A DNA stretch of 64,000 nt from Caballeronia sordidicola (GCF_000729995.1 NZ_JNFG01000020.1:186001-250000), one strand, 5' to 3'; positions 52,166-61,493 are shown, numbered from the stretch's first letter. Notes: generated from the letters alone by a model not told the origin. A program made the numbers and translations.

Positions 52166-52906
52166 ATGCCGTTTTCAGACTACAAGATCGCTTTAGTAAC
52201 CGGCGCTTCAACCGGAATGGGCGCCGCGATTGTCGAGCGCTTCTGCCGCGAAGGGCTCGAAGTGCACGCGCTCGCGCGCAATGCCGAGCGGCTGAACGAA
52301 CTGGCAGAGCGCACCGGATGTATCCCGCACGCCATCGATGTCTCCGATCTCGACGCCGTGACCAAACTCACGGAGCAAGTACCGTTCGATATTGTCGTGA
52401 ACAACGCGGGCGTATCGCGCAAAGGCTCGATCCTCGATGCCAGCGTCGACGACATCGACGTGCAGGTTGAAGTGAATCTTCAGGCGGTCATGCACATTGT
52501 CAGGTTGACCATGCCCGGCATGGTGGCGCGCGACCGCGGCCATATTGTGAACATCACTTCGATCGCAGCCATTTATAACTTCGGCGGCAACTCGATCTAT
52601 CACGCGACCAAGGCGGGTGTTCACGCGTTGTCGCGCCAATTGCGCGTCGATGCAACCGGCAAGCGCGTGCGCGTGACCGAGATCTGCCCGGGCCGAGTGG
52701 CCACCGATATCTTCGGGCACGTGCACGGTGATATCGAGGCGGCACGCAAGCAATACATTGATGGATTCGAACTGCCTTTGCCCTCGGATATTGCCGACGC
52801 CATCGCGTTCGCGATTGCTGCCCCGCTCGCGGTCAACATCAGCAACATGGAAATCTTGCCGACCTTGCAGGTGCCGGGCGGGCTGACCACGATCAAGCGC
52901 GACTAA
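52166..52906 (+). CDS. Short-chain dehydrogenase, YdfG-like
   Basis: This 246-residue classical SDR has GASTGMG at 13-19, NNAG at 79-82, S132, Y145 and K149. The sequence is close to 3-hydroxy acid/serine dehydrogenases (YdfG type), which oxidise L-allo-threonine, serine or 3-hydroxypropionate. AGGGG lies upstream of the ATG. It is 37 bp after pxpA and is probably in the same transcript. It may act on an intermediate of the pathway. Confidence 0.85.
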   Translation: MPFSDYKIALVTGASTGMGAAIVERFCREGLEVHALARNAERLNELAERTGCIPHAIDVSDLDAVTKLTEQVPFDIVVNNAGVSRKGSILDASVDDIDVQVEVNLQAVMHIVRLTMPGMVARDRGHIVNITSIAAIYNFGGNSIYHATKAGVHALSRQLRVDATGKRVRVTEICPGRVATDIFGHVHGDIEAARKQYIDGFELPLPSDIADAIAFAIAAPLAVNISNMEILPTLQVPGGLTTIKRD

Positions 52907-52990
52907 ACCGCTCGCACGCACGCGCCACCAAGGCCGTTCGTGCTTGCCCGCTCGTTCGTACTTCTCATCGAATCATCTGGAGATCACCCT

Positions 52991-53989
52991 ATGCGCTCTT
53001 CCGTTCTTGTCACGCGGGCATCGTTTCCCGACATCGTGGAAAAGCTCAATGAACATTTCGACGTGACCGATAATCCGTCGGACACGCTATGGACCCAGCC
53101 GGAACTGATCGCCCATCTGCAACGCAAGCGCGGCGCGGTGACGGCCGGTAGTGACCGGATTGATGCGACGCTGCTCGATGCGTGTCCGGAACTGAAGGCC
53201 GTGTGCAACATCGGCGTGGGCTATAACAACGTCGATGTCGACGCGTGCACCGCGCGCGGCGTGCTCGTCACCAACACGCCGGACGTGCTGACGCAGACCA
53301 CGGCCGATTTCGGCTTCGCCCTCATGATGGCCGCGGCTCGCCGCATCACCGAGTCCGAGCATTTCCTGCGAGCCGGCGAGTGGGTCACGACCGGCCGCTT
53401 CGATATGTTCGTGGGCGGCGATGTGTACGGCGCCAAGCTCGGCATCCTGGGCATGGGCCGCATTGGGCAGGAGATCGCGAAACGCGCGTCACGCGGATTC
53501 GACATGGACGTGATCTATCACAACCGGACGCCGCTGGCGGCCGCGACAGAGGCCGAGTGCGGCGCGCGTTATGTCGAGAAGGAAGCGCTGCTTCGCGAGT
53601 CCGACCATCTGATTCTGGTCGTGCCTTATTCCGCCAGTTCGCATCACGCAATCGGCCGGGCGGAGCTCAAGCAAATGAAATCATCAGCGACGCTGACGAA
53701 CATCGCGCGAGGCGGCGTAGTCGATGACCTCGCGCTCGCCGAAGCACTGAGGGAGGGCAGCATTGCCGCCGCCGCGCTCGATGTCTTCGAGGGCGAACCT
53801 CAGGTCAATCCCGCGTTGCTCGCCTGCAAGAACGTGGTACTGACACCGCACATTGGCAGCGCGTCGATCAGGACGCGTCGTGCCATGGCATCGCTTTGCG
53901 TCGATAACCTGATCGCCGCATTGAACAACGGTCAGGTGCTCACCCCGGTTAACCCGCAGGTTCTGACACAGGTGTCCGCACCGGCTTGA
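52991..53989 (+). CDS. D-2-hydroxyacid dehydrogenase (GhrB/2-ketogluconate reductase type)
   Basis: This protein of about 332 residues has GMGRIG at 154-159, and R240, E269 and H287 as the expected Arg-Glu-His triad of D-isomer-specific 2-hydroxyacid dehydrogenases. The NIGVGYNNVDVDACTARG segment is typical of glyoxylate/hydroxypyruvate/2-ketogluconate reductases. The start at 52991 is supported by GGAG; an upstream in-frame ATG would give an unusual leader. Close gluconate and idonate enzymes make 2-ketogluconate a reasonable alternative substrate. Confidence 0.87.
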   Translation: MRSSVLVTRASFPDIVEKLNEHFDVTDNPSDTLWTQPELIAHLQRKRGAVTAGSDRIDATLLDACPELKAVCNIGVGYNNVDVDACTARGVLVTNTPDVLTQTTADFGFALMMAAARRITESEHFLRAGEWVTTGRFDMFVGGDVYGAKLGILGMGRIGQEIAKRASRGFDMDVIYHNRTPLAAATEAECGARYVEKEALLRESDHLILVVPYSASSHHAIGRAELKQMKSSATLTNIARGGVVDDLALAEALREGSIAAAALDVFEGEPQVNPALLACKNVVLTPHIGSASIRTRRAMASLCVDNLIAALNNGQVLTPVNPQVLTQVSAPA

Positions 53990-54280
53990 ACGGTGCTCGC
54001 GAGTGCTCGATACCCACGCTCGACCGGGCATCGAATGCGCTTCAGGGAAGATTGAAAAACCGGCCCGCGTCCTTTGCTGGCCTGGCTCCGGCGCATTCTC
54101 GCCGGGACCATTCGCGAAACTTATCGTCCCAGAAGAAAGGCGTCTGCATGGTCAATTTTTTGCGAGCTAGTATGAATTCATGGCGAACGTCGACAAGATC
54201 TTCCGGCAGTCAAAGCGGGATGTCGTCGACCCACCCGGGCACCGGCATAAGGGTGCTCTGAACTCTTCGGAACGCGTGAC

Positions 54281-54982
54281 ATGAAACTTCATTTCGACCT
54301 GGCGACGGTACTGCAAGGCGACTACGGCGCATTGTTCCTGCACGGTGTCGAACTGACGCTCGCGATGGCCGGGCTGGCATGGTGCCTGTCGCTGGTCGTA
54401 GGCATTCTGCTGACCATGATCCGCCTCACGAACCGCCGGCCGTGCACGATGTTCGTGTCCACCTTCGTGGCTTATCACCGGAACGTGCCCACGCTCGTGC
54501 AGATCCTGTTCTGGTACTTCGGGATCTCGACCCTGCTGCCGATGCCCCTGCAAGACTGGCTGAACCAGTACAACGGCCAGTTCATCTTCGCGGTCATCGC
54601 GATCGGGCTGTGCAGTGGCGCTTATCTGTCGGAAGACATCCGCAGCGGGTTGCGAGCCATTTCCTACGGTCAGTACGAAGCATCGCGAGCACTGGGATTG
54701 AACTTCATCAAGGGCATGCGTTACGTGATCCTTCCCCAAGCGTTGCGCAACTCGATTCCGCCGATGGTGAACCACGCTGTCGTGCTGTTCAAGAACACCA
54801 GCCTGGCGATGGCGATCGGCGCAGCCGAACTCACCTACGTCACGCGCAAGGTCGAGAACGAGACGTTCCTGTCGTTCGAGTCCTATCTGGTTGCGACCGT
54901 GCTCTATCTCGCCTTGTCACTCGTCATCATGCTGGCTGGCGCCAGGATCGCAGCGCACTACCGCATTCCGGGAGTCAAGTGA
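54281..54982 (+). CDS. Polar amino-acid ABC transporter permease 1
   Basis: This 233-residue membrane protein of the HisM/GltJ type has about five transmembrane helices and the EAA-type loop (EASRALGLNFIKGMRYVILPQALRNSIPPMVN). It is the first gene of a four-gene transporter set (two permeases, ATPase, binding protein). With the second permease it forms the translocation channel for a polar amino acid or similar ligand. Confidence 0.9.
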   Translation: MKLHFDLATVLQGDYGALFLHGVELTLAMAGLAWCLSLVVGILLTMIRLTNRRPCTMFVSTFVAYHRNVPTLVQILFWYFGISTLLPMPLQDWLNQYNGQFIFAVIAIGLCSGAYLSEDIRSGLRAISYGQYEASRALGLNFIKGMRYVILPQALRNSIPPMVNHAVVLFKNTSLAMAIGAAELTYVTRKVENETFLSFESYLVATVLYLALSLVIMLAGARIAAHYRIPGVK

Positions 54983-54984
54983 TC

Positions 54985-55746
54985 ATGTTCGACGTCTTGC
55001 GCGACAACTGGACCTTGCTGCTGATCGGGCAGTATCCGCATGGTCCTATCGGCGGCATCGTTGTGACCATCCTGCTGTCCGTATCGGCACTGGTCATTGC
55101 GATTCCGTTAGGTATCCTCGTTGCACTAGCTCGTATCAGCCACTTCAAGGTATTGCGCGCACCGGCGACCGGACTTGTCTACGCGGTTCGCGGCGTGCCG
55201 CTGCTGATGGTCATCTTCTGGGTCTATTTTCTTGTCCCGGTACTGACGGGTTACCCCGTGACCGGATTCGTGACCATGCTGTGCGCCCTCGTGATCTACG
55301 ACTCGGCTTACCTCGGCGAGATCATTCGCGCAGGTATCGAGGCACTGCCGAAGGGGCAGACCGAGGCGTCCAGAGCATTGGGCATGAGCTACCTGAAGAC
55401 CATGCGCGCGGTGATCCTGCCGCAGGCGCTCTATAACGTAGTCCCGAGCATGGTCACGCAGTTTGTCTCGACGATCAAGGAGACGTCGCTGGGATACATC
55501 ATCAATGTCCAGGAGCTCTCCTTCGCGGCCGACCAGATCAACAACCGGCTTCTCACCAAGCCGTTTCCCGTCTACCTCATTCTCGCGTTGAGCTACTTCG
55601 TTCTTTGCTACGCGCTGACACAGCTGGCTCATTACCTTGAGAGACGCGTGACGCGCAAGCGGGCAGGGAAGGGCAACAAGACAGGCAACAAGACGCGTCC
55701 CGGCGCCGAGCAACCGCTCCTTGAAGCCGCCGTGAGCGAGCAATGA
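54985..55746 (+). CDS. Polar amino-acid ABC transporter permease 2
   Basis: This 253-residue permease is paralogous to the previous gene, with an EAA loop (EASRALGMSYLKTMRAVILPQALYNVVPSMV). The true start is the ATG at 54985, two bases after the previous stop. The same frame stays open further upstream through the first permease gene, but that part is not protein-like for this family. The C-terminal tail is basic and somewhat extended. Confidence 0.88.
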   Translation: MFDVLRDNWTLLLIGQYPHGPIGGIVVTILLSVSALVIAIPLGILVALARISHFKVLRAPATGLVYAVRGVPLLMVIFWVYFLVPVLTGYPVTGFVTMLCALVIYDSAYLGEIIRAGIEALPKGQTEASRALGMSYLKTMRAVILPQALYNVVPSMVTQFVSTIKETSLGYIINVQELSFAADQINNRLLTKPFPVYLILALSYFVLCYALTQLAHYLERRVTRKRAGKGNKTGNKTRPGAEQPLLEAAVSEQ

Positions 55747-55772
55747 CCGCTTAACCGTTCGAAGGATCCGAC

Positions 55773-56501
55773 ATGATCAAATTTTCCGGCGTGAACAAGT
55801 GGTATGGCGAATATCACGCGCTCGTGGATGTCAACGCCGAGGTACGCAAGGGCGAGGTTGTGGTGGTGTGCGGGCCATCCGGTTCGGGCAAATCCACGTT
55901 GATTCGCACGGTCAATCGTCTTGAAGAAATCGATGGCGGGAATATCTCGTTCGACGATCAGGATATCCACGAGAGGAAAGTGAGTCTGAATGCATTCCGC
56001 AGCAAGGTCGGGTTCGTGTTTCAGCAATTCAACCTGTTCCCGCATCTTTCCGTGCTCGACAACATCACGCTCTCGCCCATGCGCGTACGCGGCATGAAGC
56101 GCGCCGTAGCCGAGCGCAAGGCGGCAGACCTGTTGTCGCGCGTAGGACTGGGCAACAAGGCGCAGGCGTTCCCGGGTCAGTTGTCGGGCGGGCAGCAGCA
56201 ACGCGTGGCCATTGCACGCGCGCTTGCAATGGACCCACCGGCCATGCTCTTCGACGAGCCCACCAGTGCACTCGATCCCGAGATGGTGGGCGAAGTGCTC
56301 AACGTCATGAAGAGCCTCGCGCAGGACGGCATGACGATGATGTGCGTGACCCATGAAATGGGTTTCGCTCGCGAGGTGGCGGATCGCGTGTGGTTCATGG
56401 ATGCGGGAAAGATCATTGAGACCGCTGAGCCGGAAGCGTTCTTTTTGCATCCGCAGCATGAACGGGCTCAGCGGTTCTTGTCGGATTTGCGCACCCACTA
56501 A
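55773..56501 (+). CDS. Amino-acid ABC transporter ATP-binding protein
   Basis: This 242-residue protein has Walker A GPSGSGKST (about 34-42), ABC signature LSGGQQQRVAIARAL, Walker B MLFDEPTSALDPE and the switch His (CVTHEMGFA). This is the GlnQ/HisP type that energises polar amino-acid uptake. It follows the second permease by 26 bp. Confidence 0.93.
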   Translation: MIKFSGVNKWYGEYHALVDVNAEVRKGEVVVVCGPSGSGKSTLIRTVNRLEEIDGGNISFDDQDIHERKVSLNAFRSKVGFVFQQFNLFPHLSVLDNITLSPMRVRGMKRAVAERKAADLLSRVGLGNKAQAFPGQLSGGQQQRVAIARALAMDPPAMLFDEPTSALDPEMVGEVLNVMKSLAQDGMTMMCVTHEMGFAREVADRVWFMDAGKIIETAEPEAFFLHPQHERAQRFLSDLRTH

Positions 56502-56563
56502 TGCGTTCGTATTGTTTTTAAAGCCAGGTCGTTCTCAATTCAATCAAGGTCAGGAGTTTTTCG

Positions 56564-57412
56564 ATGCGTTCAAAAGCAGGATTAGCGGGCATGCTGGCGC
56601 TGACGGGGTGGGTCGCGTGCGTCGCGCCTGCTCAGGCGGATCAGTTGTCCGATATCAAGGCACACGGGACCTTGAGTTGCGGAGTGTATTCAAACGTAGA
56701 GCCGTTTTCGTATCCGAACGCGCAGACGCGTCAGCTCGAAGGCATGGATGTGGATATCTGCACGGCCATTGCGAAGCAGCTCGGCGTTAAGGTGAGTCTC
56801 GAGCCGCTTGCAGTTGAAGCGCGCATTCCGCAACTGAAACTCGGTCGCGTGGACATAGTGGTGGCGAACCTTGCCTACACCAAGACCCGTGCCACGCAGG
56901 TGTCCTTCAGCGACGCTTACTATTCGACCAAGGAAGTGCTGATCGTCAAGAAGGCCGATGCCGGGAAAAAGCTCGCCGATTTCTCAGGGCAAAAAATCAG
57001 CGCGGCTGACGGCTCGACCTCAGCGCAATCCATCCCGCTCTCCATCAAGGACGGCCAGGCCGTGACGTTCCACGACACCAGTTCGGCGTTCCTCGCGTTG
57101 CAGCAAGGAAAGGTGAAGGGCTTCGTGACCAACCAGATGACCGCAATCAAGATTTCGAAACAGGTTGAGGGATCAGATAACGCTGTCGCGATTGCTGCCG
57201 AGCCCATGTTGATCGAACCGATCGCCGTTGGCTTGCGCCAGAACGAACCGGCCATGCTCGGCGCCGTGAACAAAGCCCTGATGTCGCTTGAGACGAGCGG
57301 CGAGATGAGCGCGATTTTCAACAAGTGGCTTGGTCCGAAGACGCCTTACGGTCTCTCGCGTACCGACAAGGTGACGCCGATCGATCAGCTCAAGTTCACG
57401 CCGGTGTCCTGA
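56564..57412 (+). CDS. ABC transporter substrate-binding protein
   Basis: This 282-residue periplasmic protein has a signal peptide ending PAQA-DQL. The ligand-binding core is of the polar amino-acid family: GVYSNVEPFSYPNAQTRQLEGMDVDICTAIAKQLG, then GRVDIVVANLAYTKTRATQVSFS. It is the fourth gene of the transporter set. The ligand is not readable; given the operon context, pyroglutamate, a lactam or an amino acid is plausible. Confidence 0.89.
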   Translation: MRSKAGLAGMLALTGWVACVAPAQADQLSDIKAHGTLSCGVYSNVEPFSYPNAQTRQLEGMDVDICTAIAKQLGVKVSLEPLAVEARIPQLKLGRVDIVVANLAYTKTRATQVSFSDAYYSTKEVLIVKKADAGKKLADFSGQKISAADGSTSAQSIPLSIKDGQAVTFHDTSSAFLALQQGKVKGFVTNQMTAIKISKQVEGSDNAVAIAAEPMLIEPIAVGLRQNEPAMLGAVNKALMSLETSGEMSAIFNKWLGPKTPYGLSRTDKVTPIDQLKFTPVS

Positions 57413-57427
57413 GCGCGCCATGCCATG

Positions 57428-57470
57428 AGCGCATCGGCGGATACGCGTTTCGCGTTTCTGCCGATGCGCT
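57428..57470 (+). terminator. Intercistronic hairpin after the binding-protein gene
   Basis: AGCGCATCGGC at 57428-57438 pairs with GCCGATGCGCT at 57460-57470 (11 bp, 21-base loop with an inner ACGCG/CGCGT stem). No T-tract follows. It may end transcription weakly or protect the abundant binding-protein mRNA. Confidence 0.5.
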
Positions 57471-57524
57471 GACTGCCTTATCGTTTGAACCGCGAAAAAA
57501 TCGCTTAGTGTGTGTGGACCATAG

Positions 57525-58079
57525 GTGAACCATAAAATTGTTGTGATGGGCGTATCGGGCTCGGGAAAATCGACGCTCGGAGAGGCCCTTGCGCGCTTGC
57601 TCCATGCACGTTTCGTCGAAGGAGACGAGTATCATCTGGCGAGCAGCCGCGAGAAAATGCGCAACGGCGTTGGACTCGGCGATGCCGACCGCGAACCCTG
57701 GCTCGAACTGCTGGCGAGCATAATGGCCGACGAGACGGATTCGGTCGTGCTGTCCTGTTCCGCTTTGAAGCGAAGCTACCGCGAGACGCTGCGGCGGCAC
57801 GTTGAGAACATCAAGTTCGTCTTTCTCGATGTCGCTCCAGGCATTGCGATGCAACGCGTGATCGCCCGGACAGCACATGAATTTCCGGCCTCGTTGGTGG
57901 CCCACCAGTTCGAGGCGCTTGAGTCGCCTGAGGGGGAGCCAAACGTTCTGGCTGTGCACGCATCGGACGCGACGGACCTGCAACTCGGCCAGATATCGGC
58001 ATGGCTCGACGCTCGCAGCCAAGGTGAAAACGCCGGAGCTTGCACTCAGGAACATACGAATAATCAGGAGATATTTTGA
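57525..58079 (+). CDS. gntK: Gluconokinase
   Basis: This 184-residue kinase has the P-loop GVSGSGKST at 9-17. The gluconokinase-specific VEGDEYHLASSREKMRNGVGLGDADREPWL segment is present, as is SCSALKRSYRETLR. It phosphorylates D-gluconate to 6-phosphogluconate for the Entner-Doudoroff or pentose phosphate route. The start is GTG. Its stop overlaps the TTG start of gluconate 5-dehydrogenase, so the two are co-translated. Confidence 0.9.
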   Translation: MNHKIVVMGVSGSGKSTLGEALARLLHARFVEGDEYHLASSREKMRNGVGLGDADREPWLELLASIMADETDSVVLSCSALKRSYRETLRRHVENIKFVFLDVAPGIAMQRVIARTAHEFPASLVAHQFEALESPEGEPNVLAVHASDATDLQLGQISAWLDARSQGENAGACTQEHTNNQEIF

Positions 58080-58849
58080 ATCAGATGCTCAAGATGTTTG
58101 ATTTGACCGGTAAGCGCGCGCTTGTCACGGGGTCGAGTGGCGGGATCGGCTTTGCACTCGCGCGCGGACTTGCGGGCGCCGGTGCGCAGGTTATCCTGAA
58201 CGGCCGCAATGAGGCGCGCCTTGCAGAAGCGGCGGCGCATCTGCGCGATGAAGGTTTGACCGTCAACGCAATGAGTTTCGACGTGACGTCCCCGTCGGCG
58301 GTAACGGCTGCGATCGAAAAGATTGAACGTGAGGACGGGCCCATCGACATTCTTGTCAATAACGCCGGGATGCAGCGTCGCGCGCCTCTGGACCAGTTTT
58401 CGCACGAGCAATGGCAAGAGTTGATGAAGACGAACGTGGACAGCGTGTTCCTGGTCGGGCAGGCGGTCGCGCGTTTCATGATCACGCGTGGCGCCGGCAA
58501 GATCGTCAATATCTGCTCGGTTCAAAGCGAGCTCGGACGCCCCGACATTGCTGCCTACACCGCGACGAAAGGCGCTGTGAAAATGTTGACCAAGGGCATG
58601 GCGATCGACTGGGGCAAGCACGGCATCCAGGTGAACGGGCTCGGACCGGGTTACTTCAAGACCGAGTTGACCGAAGCGCTCGTGAAAAACGAAACCTTTA
58701 GCGCATGGCTTATCGGACGCACACCGTCGCGGCGTTGGGGCGATGTTGAAGACCTGGTGGGCGCGGCAATATTCCTCACGAGTTCAGCCTCGAACTTCGT
58801 CAATGGACACATTCTTTATGTCGATGGCGGCGTGACGGCAACGCTTTAA
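58076..58849 (+). CDS. Gluconate 5-dehydrogenase (SDR)
   Basis: This 257-residue SDR has GSSGGIG, NNAGMQRR, S148, Y161 and K165. The MQRRAPL and NGLGPGYFKTEL segments are typical of gluconate 5-dehydrogenase/IdnO. It reduces 5-keto-D-gluconate to D-gluconate. The start is probably the TTG at 58076, with AGGAG at 58064-58068; an ATG at 58085 is possible but too far from the ribosome site. It forms an operon with gluconokinase. Confidence 0.87.
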   Translation: MNQMLKMFDLTGKRALVTGSSGGIGFALARGLAGAGAQVILNGRNEARLAEAAAHLRDEGLTVNAMSFDVTSPSAVTAAIEKIEREDGPIDILVNNAGMQRRAPLDQFSHEQWQELMKTNVDSVFLVGQAVARFMITRGAGKIVNICSVQSELGRPDIAAYTATKGAVKMLTKGMAIDWGKHGIQVNGLGPGYFKTELTEALVKNETFSAWLIGRTPSRRWGDVEDLVGAAIFLTSSASNFVNGHILYVDGGVTATL

Positions 58850-58874
58850 ATAAATCCACTTTGCTGACGAAAAC

Positions 58875-58910
58875 AAAAAGCGCGTTGTGGTCACAACGCG
58901 CTTTTTGGGT
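58875..58910. terminator. Strong bidirectional terminator
   Basis: AAAAAGCGCGTTGTG at 58875-58889 pairs with CACAACGCGCTTTTT at 58892-58906, a near-perfect long stem with A on one side and T on the other. It serves the gluconate operon and the convergent RraA-like gene. Confidence 0.88.
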
Positions 58911-58934
58911 TTTCTTTTCAAGCTGCGGATCGCC

Positions 58935-59609
58935 TTAGTTGTTACAGCGCGCCTCGAGTGCATCGATAAACGATCGGTCCCACTTACCCTCTCTCATGGC
59001 CTGCATGGTGCGTGCTTCAGCCTCCAGCACTGCACGGGCTTTCTCGATCACGGTTGCTGCATCGTCTTGAGGAATCGCCAGTGCACCGTCCTGATCGCCG
59101 ACCACGATATCGCCGGGATTCACCACCATGCCGCCTACACTAACCGTCACATTGATCTCGCCCGGACCGTCCTTATAAGGGCCGCGGTGCGTAACGCCGC
59201 GCGCATAGACCGGAAAATCGCGGCTGCGGATTTCGGCTACATCGCGGATCGCGCCGTCGATCACAATGCCGGCCACGCCAATGCTCGCAGCATAGAACGT
59301 GAGAATGCCGCCGATGACCGCGTTGTTGAGGTCGCCGCCCGCGTCAATGACGAGCACGTCGCCCGGGCGGCAAAACTCGAGAGCGCGCAAATACGTGAGG
59401 TTGTCTCCGCCGCGGGAGCGCACGGTGACGGCCGTTCCGGCCATCGTAGCGGCGACCGGACGATGGTAGGGCGACAGGCCTGTCGTGCCCATGTTGCGAT
59501 GCATGTTGTCGCTCAATGCCGACACGGGAATGTCGTGCAATGACGCGATGATCGCGGCATCGGCCTGGTTGGCGGAGGGATTCTTGCGGATAGCTTTATA
59601 AGCGGACAT
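58935..59609 (-). CDS. RraA-like protein (HMG/CHA aldolase or decarboxylase type)
   Basis: This 224-residue protein of the RraA/demethylmenaquinone-methyltransferase-like family has ALEFCRPGDVLVIDAGGDLNNAVIGGILTFYAASIGVAGIVIDGAIRDVAEI. The Arg-Asp pair (IRD) and VGDQDG provide the metal and substrate residues of the 4-hydroxy-4-methyl-2-oxoglutarate/4-carboxy-4-hydroxy-2-oxoadipate aldolase group. Enzyme activity on an oxo-acid is more likely than an RNase E role in this catabolic setting. It is separated from the next gene upstream by 42 bp. Confidence 0.83.
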   Translation of the reverse strand: MSAYKAIRKNPSANQADAAIIASLHDIPVSALSDNMHRNMGTTGLSPYHRPVAATMAGTAVTVRSRGGDNLTYLRALEFCRPGDVLVIDAGGDLNNAVIGGILTFYAASIGVAGIVIDGAIRDVAEIRSRDFPVYARGVTHRGPYKDGPGEINVTVSVGGMVVNPGDIVVGDQDGALAIPQDDAATVIEKARAVLEAEARTMQAMREGKWDRSFIDALEARCNN

Positions 59610-59651
59610 TGTGATATCGGTGAAAGCGGTTGAATGGTTCCGGGACGTCGC

Positions 59652-60860
59652 TTAGCGCAGTGCCTTCACTGCGGCAGCGATGCGGCGGCATCCTTCTTCG
59701 AGGACGTCGAGCGACGTCGCGATCGATAAGCGGAAGTAGGGTGACAGGCCGTAGGCCACACCCGCAACGACAGCCACGCCGGCACTGTCGAGCAGATACA
59801 TCACGACGTCGGTGTCGTTGGCAATAAGCTTGCCTTCAGGCGTGCTCTTGCCCAGCAACACCTCACAGTTGATGTAGAGATAGAACGCGCCGTCGGGCTG
59901 ACGGCAGCTCAAGCCGGGAATCGCGTTGATCATTTCCAGCGTCACGTCGCGGCGCTTTTTATAGATCGCGGTGCTTTCCGTCACGAAGCTTTGATCGCCG
60001 TTCAGCGCGGCCGTCGCAGCAGCCTGACTGATCGAGCAGCAGTTACCGGAGGACTGGGACAGCAGCGTGTCGAGTGCGACTATAAGGTCCCGCGGGCCTG
60101 CCACATACCCAATCCGCCAGCCTGTCATGGCATACGTCTTCGACACGCCGTTGATCGCGAGCGTCCGGTCGCGCAGTTCCGGTGCGGCCTGCAGGAAGTG
60201 GGGTGTGCTTTGGCCGTCGTAGCGCAGGTGCTCGTAGATGTCGTCCGTCATGACGAGTACATGAGGATGGGCGGCCAGTACATCAGCCAATGCGCGGTAC
60301 TCAGCAAGCGTATAGCTCGCCCCGGTCGGATTGCTCGGTGAGTTGATCAACAGCCAGCGCGTGCGCGGCGTGATCGCGGCCTCGAGTTGCGAAGGGGTGA
60401 TCTTGAAACCGTTTTCTTCGGGGCATGCAACGGTCACCGGGGTCCCGTCACAGGCGAGCACCATGTCAGGGTACGAAACCCAGTAGGGAGCCGGCACGAT
60501 GACTTCATCGGCCGGTTCGAGCGTGATGGAGAACGCGCTATAGATCGCACTTTTCGCGCCGTTCGTGACAATGATTTCGTTCGGCGCGTAGGCCAGTCCG
60601 TTTTCACGCGCCAGCTTCGCCACGATAGCCTCGCGAAGTTCAAGCGTGCCGGCCATCAGCGTGTAACGGGTGGCGCCACGCTCCATGGCGGCAGCGGCGG
60701 CCTCGCGAATATGTTTCGGGGTATCGAAATCGGGTTCACCGACCACCAGATTGACAATGGACTTGCCCTGGCGACGCAACTCGTTGGCGCGGTCTGCCGC
60801 GGAAGTGCTCGGCGACGGCTTGATGCGCCGCACTCGAGCGGCGATTCGGGAAGTGCTCAC
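59652..60860 (-). CDS. Class I/II PLP aminotransferase (aspartate-type)
   Basis: This protein of about 402 residues has the fold type I aminotransferase layout: VVGEPDFDTPKHIREAA, NSPSNPTGASY, and the PLP lysine in NGVSKTYAMTGWRIGYVAGP. The start is placed at GTG 60860, preceded by AAGGA at the right spacing; longer frames have no ribosome site. Sequence type is aspartate/tyrosine-like. It is upstream of, and probably co-transcribed with, the RraA-like gene. It could link amino acid to oxo-acid in this block. Confidence 0.86.
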   Translation of the reverse strand: MSTSRIAARVRRIKPSPSTSAADRANELRRQGKSIVNLVVGEPDFDTPKHIREAAAAAMERGATRYTLMAGTLELREAIVAKLARENGLAYAPNEIIVTNGAKSAIYSAFSITLEPADEVIVPAPYWVSYPDMVLACDGTPVTVACPEENGFKITPSQLEAAITPRTRWLLINSPSNPTGASYTLAEYRALADVLAAHPHVLVMTDDIYEHLRYDGQSTPHFLQAAPELRDRTLAINGVSKTYAMTGWRIGYVAGPRDLIVALDTLLSQSSGNCCSISQAAATAALNGDQSFVTESTAIYKKRRDVTLEMINAIPGLSCRQPDGAFYLYINCEVLLGKSTPEGKLIANDTDVVMYLLDSAGVAVVAGVAYGLSPYFRLSIATSLDVLEEGCRRIAAAVKALR

Positions 60861-61493
60861 GGAATTCCTTGCATCGGCTGTGGGATTACCCATAACAGTA
60901 AAAGCGAAGGAAACATTAAGCCAAGACGGTTTCGGTCTCGCACGAGAAGAAACGCTTATGGCATGGATCAATCATCCGCCGCACGCGACTGACTGAACCC
61001 CGATGCACACAATGAGCGGGATTCCCGATGGGTTCTTGAACAAGGCCGGCTTGCCCTTGGCTCAAATCCAGCCATAACACGGTGTTGCACCCAATCAGCC
61101 GGCTCCGGCCAAAGATAACAATTTGGTAATGCTGATGTCAGATTCGCGACAAGCTTGAAAGCAGATACTGATTGCACGTTACAGAGATTGCAACGGCCGG
61201 CGGACAGAAGTTGATGGCCTTGCCTACTTCGTATGTGAGCAAAAATCCAAAGCTGCGAGTCGTGGCTTACGAAGATCTGTCAGCGGCAAGCCGAAGAAAT
61301 TATTTGGTCGATCGTGGAATAACAGCAATACCGATGTGTTTGCCACTGCATGAACGCAGCAATTTAGATTCAACTAGGTAAGGATGCCGAAATAAATATC
61401 AGTCGTTTGATTTCGTTCCGGCAGCTACAGCGTCATCCGTTCCTGGGCAAATTTGCCCGCCAATCAATCACACTCATTAAGGGAATAGTCATC
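60861..61493. other. Spacer upstream of the DUF4148 gene
   Basis: No credible gene is present in 630 bases. Short frames here have no ribosome sites and no family resemblance. A perfect 14-bp palindrome GGGCAAATTTGCCC at 61445-61458 lies 35 bases before the next start codon. Confidence 0.5.
61445..61458. promoter_or_regulatory. Perfect palindrome before the DUF4148 gene
   Basis: GGGCAAATTTGCCC is a 14-bp perfect palindrome in the leader of the DUF4148 gene. It may bind a dimeric regulator; the regulator is not known. Confidence 0.35.

Noticed and set aside
54379..54984. Upstream extension of the second permease frame through the first permease gene
   Set aside because: The extension is Arg/His-rich and not permease-like; the ATG at 54985 gives a normal permease.
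61172..61381. 69-codon frame in the spacer before DUF4148
   Set aside because: No ribosome site, no family resemblance and atypical codon use.
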